64,000 nt of DNA from Jeotgalibaca sp052266715 (GTDB lineage Bacteria > Bacillota > Bacilli > Lactobacillales > Aerococcaceae): NCBI GenBank assembly GCA_052266715.1, contig JBQPRB010000008.1; one strand, given 5' to 3'. Under the pieces are notes generated by a model. That model searched no databases and was not told where the DNA came from. It was given only the letters and a program-made list of their open reading frames with translations. This document shows positions 57,662 to 64,000 of the stretch, piece after piece. Every line of letters begins with the position of its first letter. Positions within the stretch are counted from its first letter, which is position 1. The translations under genes and the position numbers were made by a program.

Positions 57662-58935
57662 TAGCTTTCAGTCCTTCTCAATTTTTTATCAATCATTTCA
57701 ACTAATTCATCACGAATTTCTTTCAAGGGAATAGCCGCAATCACGGTACCCAAGAAGCCCCGGATCACGAGGCGTTCCGCCTCTTCTTTTTCAATCCCAC
57801 GACTTAACAGGTAGAACATTTGCTCAGGATCGACCCGGCCCACACTTGCCGCGTGACCAGCCGTCACTTCATTTTCGTCGATTAACAAGATTGGGTTCGC
57901 ATCACCACGAGCGGAATCAGATAGCATCAAGACGCGACTTTCTTGTTGTGCGTCTGCCCCTTTTGCCCCTTTGATTATGTGACCAATCCCGTTAAAGGTT
58001 AATGTTGCGCGGTCCAGGATAACCCCGTGTTGCAAAATATGACCGATTGAATGATTGCCGTAATTGGTGACACGTGTATTGATGCCCTGGATTTGTTTAC
58101 CAGTTGAAACGGCTACTGCTTTGACCACACTATGTGAGCCATCCCCAATTAAGTCAGAATCAAAATCAGCAATAATATTACCATCATTCATGACGCCGAT
58201 TGCCCAATCAATGGAAGAATCACGTTCCAAGTGACCACGACGGCTAATAAATGCGGTCGTATTTTCACCTAGATGATCCACAGCCGAGAACTTCACTTTT
58301 GCTCCCGGACGGGTTATGACCTCTACAATGATATTTGCACTATTTTTCTCTGTGCCTTCTGTTTCATATTTTTCCACGTACGTTACCGCACTATTAGTAT
58401 CCGCCACAATCAAGATATGTTTGTTGAAGGCTTCTTTTACAAAGCTGTTTTGAATAAACAAGGCTTCAAGCGGTTCCTTGATGACGACATCTTTTGGTAC
58501 ATATAAAAAGATACCACTGTTCATATAAGCAGCGTGATAACCGGTCAAATTATTTTCATCCGGTTTAACTGCTTTCGTCATATAGTACTTTTCGACCAGT
58601 TCAGGATAATCCTGCATAGCCGTGAATATATCAGTAAAGATAACCCCTGCCTCAACCAATTCTTGGGGGAGTTGTTCCATCATTGTTTCCTTGCCATATT
58701 GGACAATTTTAGCCGCGTCACCCGCTCCATACTGGTATTGTTGGCTGTTTATCAATTCTTCACCGTATTCAGTGTTGATTGCATCACCCATCAAATCCCA
58801 GCGATGAAAATTAACTTTTTCAATATCAGGCTGTTGTAGTGTCGTGAAACTCCCGAAATTATTGAAGCGGAGGTCTTTCATCCAAGTTGGCTCTTCTTTG
58901 AAAGCCGAAAATGTACGTATTTCAAGTTCAGTCAT
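57661..58935 (-). CDS. sufD: Fe-S cluster assembly protein SufD
   Basis: A 424-residue paralogue of SufB: GIFLYVPKDVVIKEPLEALF, VTAGHAASVGRVDPEQMFYLLSRGI and a C-terminal helical end. It partners SufB and SufC. It lies 11 bases after sufC. Confidence 0.95.
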   Translation of the reverse strand: MTELEIRTFSAFKEEPTWMKDLRFNNFGSFTTLQQPDIEKVNFHRWDLMGDAINTEYGEELINSQQYQYGAGDAAKIVQYGKETMMEQLPQELVEAGVIFTDIFTAMQDYPELVEKYYMTKAVKPDENNLTGYHAAYMNSGIFLYVPKDVVIKEPLEALFIQNSFVKEAFNKHILIVADTNSAVTYVEKYETEGTEKNSANIIVEVITRPGAKVKFSAVDHLGENTTAFISRRGHLERDSSIDWAIGVMNDGNIIADFDSDLIGDGSHSVVKAVAVSTGKQIQGINTRVTNYGNHSIGHILQHGVILDRATLTFNGIGHIIKGAKGADAQQESRVLMLSDSARGDANPILLIDENEVTAGHAASVGRVDPEQMFYLLSRGIEKEEAERLVIRGFLGTVIAAIPLKEIRDELVEMIDKKLRRTES

Positions 58936-58946
58936 CTTGGTTCCCC

Positions 58947-59720
58947 CTAATCTTCATCTAGTTCGATATCTAGTCCTAATTCATCGCGAATACCGCGGTA
59001 GCCTTCTGCTTCCAGACGTTTCGCCAGGCTCGCATCACCTGATTTAACAATTCTACCATCCATCATGATGTGGACGAAAGTTGGGTTGATATAGTTTAAT
59101 AGTCGTTGGTAATGGGTAATGATTAAGACCCCAAATTCACCATTCAGCATTTCATTAACACCTTTGGAAACAACTTTCAAAGCGTCAATATCCAAACCAG
59201 AGTCAATTTCATCCAATAAAGCAAAGGTTGGTTCAATCATCATCAGCTGCAAGATTTCATTGCGCTTTTTCTCCCCACCGGAAAAGCCTTCATTTAAATA
59301 ACGTTCTGCCATTTCTTCAGACATATCCAGTGTTGCCATGTTTTTATCCAATTTTTTGATGAAATCCATAACAGACATTTTGTTGTCTTCCGGTCGGCGT
59401 GCATTGATGGCCGCACGCATGAATTGCGCGTTTGTTACGCCGGTGATTTCACTTGGGTATTGCATGGCCAAAAATAGACCGGCACGAGCGCGCTCATCTA
59501 CTTCCATTTCCAAGACATTTTCGCCGTCCAGCAAGATTTCACCTTGCGTTACGGTATAACTTGGATGTCCCATGATTGCTTGGGACAAAGTGGACTTCCC
59601 AGTTCCGTTTGGCCCCATAATGGCATGAATTTCACCTGTATTGATGGTTAAATTAACACCTTTTAAAATTTCTTTATCTTCAATCGATACATGTAGATTT
59701 TTAACTTCTAAAACTGCCAT
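58947..59720 (-). CDS. sufC: Fe-S cluster assembly ATPase SufC
   Basis: A 257-residue ABC-type ATPase: Walker A MGPNGTGKSTLS, signature FSGGEKKRNEI, Walker B FALLDEIDSGLDIDAL. It drives the SufBCD scaffold. First gene of the suf operon; the stop of the siderophore-binding protein gene is only 42 bases upstream with no terminator in between. Confidence 0.97.
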   Translation of the reverse strand: MAVLEVKNLHVSIEDKEILKGVNLTINTGEIHAIMGPNGTGKSTLSQAIMGHPSYTVTQGEILLDGENVLEMEVDERARAGLFLAMQYPSEITGVTNAQFMRAAINARRPEDNKMSVMDFIKKLDKNMATLDMSEEMAERYLNEGFSGGEKKRNEILQLMMIEPTFALLDEIDSGLDIDALKVVSKGVNEMLNGEFGVLIITHYQRLLNYINPTFVHIMMDGRIVKSGDASLAKRLEAEGYRGIRDELGLDIELDED

Positions 59721-59762
59721 TTCTCTACCTCCCAGAGTTATTACTTCCTATCATACTATTTT

Positions 59763-60707
59763 TTAGTCTAATGCTGCACTGATTTCCTCGATCATTAAAT
59801 GAACGGATTCCAAACCGCCACCTGACAAGTACCATAAATCAGGAGACAAGGTGATAATGCGGTCATTCATGGCAGCATTTGTTTTTTTGATAAATTCGTT
59901 ATCCAACAATTGTAGTTGGCTCTCTGCATCAGCTTGAATCGCTTGAGAACGGTCTACCACAAACAAAATATCGGGATTGATTTCCAGAATACCTTCGTAA
60001 CCGATTGTTTGGCCATGGGTTGAAGAGTCAATCGCTACATCCACGGGTTGGAAGCCGAACACATCAAATACTTGTCCAAAACGAGAACCGGTGCTGAATG
60101 CGGACATCGCACCATCGTTCAACATCAATAATAGCGCCTCTTGGTCTGCAAGTTTAGCCGTTTTTTCATTCAATTCGGTAATTTCAGTTTCCAAGTCAGC
60201 CAATTTACTTTCAGCATCCACCCCATAAATTTCAGCAATCGTATTGATATTGCCTTGGACAGATGCCCAGTAATCTGCCTGGTCTACAGTAATTTGCAGA
60301 ACGGGGGCAATTTCTTCCAGTTGGGGAGCGAAATCTTCTAAACGTGCAGAAATGATAATCAGGTCTGGTTCAAGGGTAATGAGTTTTTCCATATCTGGTT
60401 CTTTCAGTGTTCCCACGTTTTCAAGTTCGGCTACAGTATCCGCCAAGTAAGCAGGCGGATTATTCGTTGCTGTTCCGATTACATTTTCAGTTAAACCAAG
60501 GGCATCCATCGTATCCAACATTCCATAATCATAAACCACCACACGTTCTGGTTGGTAAGGCAATTCTTTTTCGCCGGCAACGTCGGTAATCATAACTGTT
60601 TCTTTATCTACTGCTACACTTGTAGATTCTGTCGTCTCAGATGCTGGCGCTTGGCACGCTCCCAAGAACAGCATTGCGGTAAAGAGGGTTAATAGTTTCT
60701 TTGTCAT
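59763..60707 (-). CDS. Siderophore-binding lipoprotein (YclQ/FatB-like)
   Basis: A 314-residue lipoprotein with lipobox LGAC and a class III binding-protein fold: PERVVVYDYGMLDTMDALGL, LEPDLIIISARLEDF and INPDILFVVDRSQ. The set resembles B. subtilis YclQ, which binds petrobactin, and Vibrio FatB. The start at 60707 follows AAAGGTGG. It is the last gene of the permease-permease-ATPase-binding protein operon. The exact siderophore is not readable. Confidence 0.88.
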   Translation of the reverse strand: MTKKLLTLFTAMLFLGACQAPASETTESTSVAVDKETVMITDVAGEKELPYQPERVVVYDYGMLDTMDALGLTENVIGTATNNPPAYLADTVAELENVGTLKEPDMEKLITLEPDLIIISARLEDFAPQLEEIAPVLQITVDQADYWASVQGNINTIAEIYGVDAESKLADLETEITELNEKTAKLADQEALLLMLNDGAMSAFSTGSRFGQVFDVFGFQPVDVAIDSSTHGQTIGYEGILEINPDILFVVDRSQAIQADAESQLQLLDNEFIKKTNAAMNDRIITLSPDLWYLSGGGLESVHLMIEEISAALD

Positions 60708-60724
60708 AAAATTTCCACCTTTAA

Positions 60725-61483
60725 TTAGCTCATGTGGTACAAGCAATATTTTTTCCCTTTAATGATTTCAACTTCCATATCCACATCAAATACTTCTTTT
60801 AGATTCTCCGAACAAATGACATCATCAACTGATCCGGAATAGCAAATCTCGCCAGCTTTCATCGCAATGATATTGTCGGAATAAGCGGCAGCGAAATTGA
60901 TGTCATGTAACACGACCAAGATGGTTTTACCCAATTCATCGGCCATATTACGAATGGTTTGCATCACGACGATACTTTGTTTCATATCGAGATTGTTTAA
61001 GGGTTCGTCCAACAGAATATAATCGGTATCCTGCACCAAAATCATCGCCAAGGCCGCCCGTTGCAGTTGCCCTCCGGATAAGGTATCCAGGTAACGATCC
61101 GCAAAAATCCCCAGATCCAAGTATCCCAAAACTTTATCGATGATATCATAATCAGCTTGCGTGAGATGCCCTTTGGAATAGGGAAATCGTCCGAATGACA
61201 TTAATTCCCGCACTGTCATCTTGACTTGATAGGTATTTTGTTGTTTCAAGATGGCAATTTCTTTGGCCAATTCATCCGTTCGCCACTTGGTGATTTCTTT
61301 CCCCTTGATCAGCACATGGCCGCTGTCTTTATTTAATAAACGGCACATGGTCGACAGGAGCGTACTTTTACCCGCACCATTGGGGCCAATAAAGGCGGTC
61401 ACCGTCCCCTGTTCCAGTTCTAGAGAGATATCGTTTAAAATGCAGTTATTGCAAATGTTTTTACATAGGTTATTCACTTTCAT
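60725..61483 (-). CDS. Siderophore ABC transporter ATPase (YclP/FatE-like)
   Basis: A 252-residue ATPase: Walker A GPNGAGKSTLLS, signature LSGGQLQRAALA, Walker B YILLDEPLNNLD. It energises iron-siderophore uptake. The ATG at 61483 overlaps the upstream permease stop by four bases (ATGA). A longer frame upstream of it is read out of frame through the permease gene and is not real. Confidence 0.93.
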   Translation of the reverse strand: MKVNNLCKNICNNCILNDISLELEQGTVTAFIGPNGAGKSTLLSTMCRLLNKDSGHVLIKGKEITKWRTDELAKEIAILKQQNTYQVKMTVRELMSFGRFPYSKGHLTQADYDIIDKVLGYLDLGIFADRYLDTLSGGQLQRAALAMILVQDTDYILLDEPLNNLDMKQSIVVMQTIRNMADELGKTILVVLHDINFAAAYSDNIIAMKAGEICYSGSVDDVICSENLKEVFDVDMEVEIIKGKKYCLYHMS

Positions 61484-62433
61484 GCTTGTTTCCGCTCCTT
61501 CCAGAGTAAAGCAAAGAATAAGATGCCGCCTAGCCATTCGATAATGATACTGGCGTTTGTTTGAAATTGAAAAAGTTGTTCGACGATAAATTGTCCAAAG
61601 AGCAGTGCGATGAAACCGAGCATGCTCGTAGCTATAAACAGGATATCCATGCGATACGTGCGAAAGAGTATATAAGCGAGATTGGCAGTGGTGAAGCCCA
61701 AAAACATCATGGGACCGACCAAAGCCGCCGAAATGGCTGAAAGGATGATAATTTGCAAGAAGACTTTCTTGATTTCTTTGTTGGTGTCGATACCGAGGTT
61801 GACGGCTTGTTCTGTGCCCATTCGCAGGACTTCCAATGTTTTGCGATTTCGCCATAAGGAAATTAAAATCGGAATAATCATTAAAATGGCACAAACTAAT
61901 ACGAAAGTATCCACATTTTGAAAGGTTGGAAATAATTTCATTTGCAGACGGTCGTATTCATTTGGATCCATCAGTACTTGGAAAAATGTTGAGGTACTGT
62001 TCAATAACATCCCGATGACCATGCCGATCAAAAGGACGGTATGCAGGTCATAGCTGATATTATGCCAGGAATAACGACTCAAACCCCAAAAACAAATGAC
62101 CATGATACCTACCACTAAAGCAAATTGGGTCACCTGATTTAGATTTGTTTGTATCAGGCGGTAACCGAAGAAATACAAGAGTGTTTGGATCAAGCGGTAA
62201 AACGATTCAATGCCCAGAATGCCAGGCGTCAAGAAACGGCTGTTTACGATACACTGGAAAGCTATGGTCGCCACTGAACTGCTGACGCCAACCAACAAAA
62301 ATATTAACACTTTTTTCAGGCGTAACTGCATGATCAGTGGGTAAGCTAAGCCATTTCCCCAAATAACATAAAGGACGAGTAAAGCTAATGAGATGAATAG
62401 AAGACTTTTTATCGGGTGAGTATTCTTTTTCAT
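61480..62433 (-). CDS. Siderophore ABC transporter permease (YclO/FatC-like)
   Basis: A 317-residue FecCD-type permease with about nine helices; GIDTNKEIKKVFLQIIILSAISAALVGPMMFLGF is the loop that couples to the ATPase. It overlaps genes on both sides by four bases, so the operon is translationally coupled. Confidence 0.92.
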   Translation of the reverse strand: MKKNTHPIKSLLFISLALLVLYVIWGNGLAYPLIMQLRLKKVLIFLLVGVSSSVATIAFQCIVNSRFLTPGILGIESFYRLIQTLLYFFGYRLIQTNLNQVTQFALVVGIMVICFWGLSRYSWHNISYDLHTVLLIGMVIGMLLNSTSTFFQVLMDPNEYDRLQMKLFPTFQNVDTFVLVCAILMIIPILISLWRNRKTLEVLRMGTEQAVNLGIDTNKEIKKVFLQIIILSAISAALVGPMMFLGFTTANLAYILFRTYRMDILFIATSMLGFIALLFGQFIVEQLFQFQTNASIIIEWLGGILFFALLWKERKQA

Positions 62434-63383
62434 GTTGGACGCACCTCTTTGAATAATAACCGAAGGAAGATGAGACCAGCCAAAATGCCTAAAATGAGCT
62501 GTACGGGAACTTCATAAGGTGCAATTAAAATTCTGCTGATAATGTCACAGACTAACAGGAAAAAACCGCCAGTCAGGGCTACTTTCTGATGGGTATTTTT
62601 AATATTGTCTCCATACTTCATCGCAATGATATTGGGAACAATGACACCCAAGAAAGGTAAACTTCCTGCTGTTATCAAGATGATGGATACCGTAACGGAA
62701 ACCAAAAGACTGGCCAAGGTTACAACCCATTTAAAAGAAACCCCTAAAGATTGGGCGGCGTCTTCCCCCATCCGCGCCACCGTTAAATAGTCGGCAAAGA
62801 AATACAGGGCTATGATAATAATCAACGCCAGGTAAATGAGTTCATACTGGCCTTTTATAATCAAAGAAAAGTTTCCTTGCAACCAAGCGGAAATATTTTG
62901 ATTCAAGTCATATCGAAAAGCCAGAAAACTGCTGAAGCCTCCCACAATATTCCCGAACATAATCCCCAGTAATGGTATCAACAATTGCTTTTTCATGGGA
63001 AAACGACTGGTCAAAAATAAAAATAATAAGGTTCCTGCCGTGGCAAAGGCAAAAGTAAATAGCATTTCCCATCGTAAGGATAATTTAGGCAAGAGGATCA
63101 TGGCGATAACCATACCCAGTTTTGCCGATTCCACTGTCCCGACTGTATCCGGGGCCGCAAACCGATTTTGGGTAATGGTCTGCATAACCATTCCTGATAG
63201 AGCCAATCCTGCTCCAGCTAATAAAACCGTTATGGTCCTTGGAATCCGTGATGACAAGAAGACAAATAAAGATTCTAAATCTCCGGTTAGCACATTCTCA
63301 ACCGAAACATTCGCTGTTCCAACAAATAGTGACAAAATGACCACAAAAATGAGGAAGCCTATTAAAGTAATTTTTTTAATCAT
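62430..63383 (-). CDS. Siderophore ABC transporter permease (YclN/FatD-like)
   Basis: A 317-residue FecCD-type permease: SSRIPRTITVLLAGAGLALSGMVMQTITQNRFAAPDTVGT and ILITAGSLPFLGVIVPNIIA are family signatures. First gene of the iron-uptake operon. The ATG at 63383 is chosen because an earlier ATG at 63407 lies in the probable -10 region right after the Fur box. Order and length match yclNOPQ. Confidence 0.92.
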   Translation of the reverse strand: MIKKITLIGFLIFVVILSLFVGTANVSVENVLTGDLESLFVFLSSRIPRTITVLLAGAGLALSGMVMQTITQNRFAAPDTVGTVESAKLGMVIAMILLPKLSLRWEMLFTFAFATAGTLLFLFLTSRFPMKKQLLIPLLGIMFGNIVGGFSSFLAFRYDLNQNISAWLQGNFSLIIKGQYELIYLALIIIIALYFFADYLTVARMGEDAAQSLGVSFKWVVTLASLLVSVTVSIILITAGSLPFLGVIVPNIIAMKYGDNIKNTHQKVALTGGFFLLVCDIISRILIAPYEVPVQLILGILAGLIFLRLLFKEVRPT

Positions 63384-63415
63384 AAGTTTTGACTCATTTC
63401 CGTGCATATATTTTT

Positions 63416-63436
63416 AATTGAGAATCATTCTCAATT
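63416..63436. promoter_or_regulatory. Fur box at the siderophore operon promoter
   Basis: A perfect palindrome AATTGAGAAT-C-ATTCTCAATT, the classical Fur-box form, includes the probable -35 TTGAGA of the minus-strand promoter; a TATATG-like -10 follows 17-18 bases later. Iron repression by Fur is inferred. The rest of 63437-63715 is AT-rich with no evident gene. Confidence 0.9.
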
Positions 63437-63715
63437 GACCTTAAAAAACCAAGGAGTGATATCAACACCCCTTTTACTAAAATTTGTGATTCTACAAACA
63501 TGCATTCGTATGTTCCTGTATTTTCTGATAAATGATTTTATTCCAACTGATTATATTATACAGAGTAGCAGCAGAAAGTTCATTGTACTCAAGTAATAAT
63601 AGAGTAATCAAATATAGTTTCTATACTTCCTCTTAGTCAATAATACATTTTATAACGTATCACGCTAAAGCAAATTCGTCAATGGAATATTCACTTTATG
63701 TGCAGTGTTACACAT

Positions 63716-64000
63716 TTAGAATATATCCATTTGTACTTCAATATTTTGAACAGGTATATTATAGAATGGATCGTTGCGTTTCTTCAAAAATGGTAAGGCC
63801 AATGTCGGGAACAAAGCGTACATCAAGATGTCCTCGGTTGACTCCCCTAAATCTCCCAATTCAGCTGCGAAATCCGCCATTTTAGGTTCCAGCAAGTCTG
63901 CCGGACGAACCGTCAGAACTTCCTCATTCCCAATGATTTTTTCAGTCATTTCTTCTGAAATTGGAGCTGGGGGTTGGCCATAAAGTCCTTTTACATAGTC
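63716..64000 (-). CDS. oadA: Oxaloacetate decarboxylase alpha subunit / carboxyltransferase, 3' end (partial)
   Basis: The last 94 residues of a longer protein whose start lies beyond the window. LYGQPPAPISEEMTEKIIG, EVLTVRPADLLEP and ILMYALFPTLALPFLKKRN match the C-terminal part of the carboxyltransferase domain (PYC_OADA) of OadA and pyruvate carboxylase. The protein stops about 35 residues after that motif with no biotinyl domain, as in OadA of lactic acid bacteria where biotin protein is separate. The citrate-type transporter elsewhere in the window is consistent. Confidence 0.85.
   Translation of the reverse strand, partial: DYVKGLYGQPPAPISEEMTEKIIGNEEVLTVRPADLLEPKMADFAAELGDLGESTEDILMYALFPTLALPFLKKRNDPFYNIPVQNIEVQMDIF

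Noticed and set aside
61484..61894. N-terminal extension of the siderophore ATPase
   Set aside because: This frame is antisense-like nonsense within the permease gene (other frame, same strand); the ATG at 61483 has a binding site and starts the ABC domain.

Overview
The window looks like a chromosomal segment of a low-GC Gram-positive bacterium of the order Lactobacillales, most like Carnobacteriaceae (the Trichococcus, Jeotgalibaca or Carnobacterium neighbourhood). This is inferred from gene content and style, not from a marker gene: strong AGGAGG-type ribosome binding sites, many intrinsic terminators, T-box and leader-type control, a SufCDSUB operon, a CcpN/PDRP/PPDK module, sucrose PTS genes and a HcrRAB-like cluster. 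There are no rRNA or tRNA genes, no transposase, no integrase and no CRISPR array. About sixty real genes can be supported, and both ends run into neighbouring sequence (a structured repeat at the left, a broken oxaloacetate decarboxylase gene at the right).

Layout. 0.2-4.8 kb: pyruvate phosphate dikinase (ppdK) divergent from its likely repressor gene (CcpN type) and its regulatory kinase/phosphatase. 4.9-7.2 kb: NAD-type isocitrate dehydrogenase with a CitMHS citrate transporter. 7.4-9.6 kb: P1B-4 metal-efflux ATPase under a NiCo (czcD) riboswitch. 9.7-14.5 kb: flavodoxin, then two flavin reductases resembling hydroxycinnamate/enoate reductase HcrA/HcrB with a divergent LysR regulator. 14.5-19.7 kb: tRNA-dihydrouridine synthase, an ECF sigma/anti-sigma/secreted-protein operon rich in Met and His, a three-domain RidA protein and a DUF4367 membrane protein. 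20.0-24.1 kb: T-box-controlled operon (TIGR04076 protein, aldo-keto reductase, NhaC-type transporter) and a DUF72 protein. 24.1-26.1 kb: asparaginase and a NERD protein.

26.3-34.1 kb is a near-complete aromatic amino acid block in two divergent operons: pheA-aroF-aroB-aroA-aroC-chorismate mutase on the minus strand and aroE-aroK-aroQ on the plus strand. Together they cover erythrose-4-phosphate plus PEP through chorismate and prephenate to phenylpyruvate; tyrA and trp genes are not here. The minus-strand operon is preceded by a 17-codon leader peptide containing Trp, Tyr, Phe, Tyr and Phe codons, alternative RNA helices and an intrinsic terminator, which is a classical ribosome-mediated attenuator.

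34.3-40.0 kb: PadR/DUF2812 pair, OpuC-like quaternary-amine ABC transporter, YhcH protein, lipoprotein nuclease. 40.2-45.4 kb: BrnQ and the sucrose regulon scrR-scrA-scrB with two palindromic operators. 45.8-53.6 kb: OsmC, arsR-arsP-thioredoxin, MFS transporter, ferredoxin-reductase-like enzyme, nitroreductase, M20 peptidase, acetyltransferase. 53.8-63.4 kb: lipoprotein, sufCDSUB, and a Fur-box-controlled siderophore ABC operon (YclNOPQ order) that runs directly towards suf. 63.7-64.0 kb: 3' end of oadA.

The least conventional material is non-coding. Three families of tandem alternating inverted repeats (GCTCACTC/GCCTACTC, TTGGACATAACTT and CGACGATTAG) fill gaps between genes, several times between convergent genes. 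A separate dispersed structured repeat of about 115-180 bp (14-191, 15651-15765, remnant at 10298-10329) has long terminal inverted ends and a modular interior.
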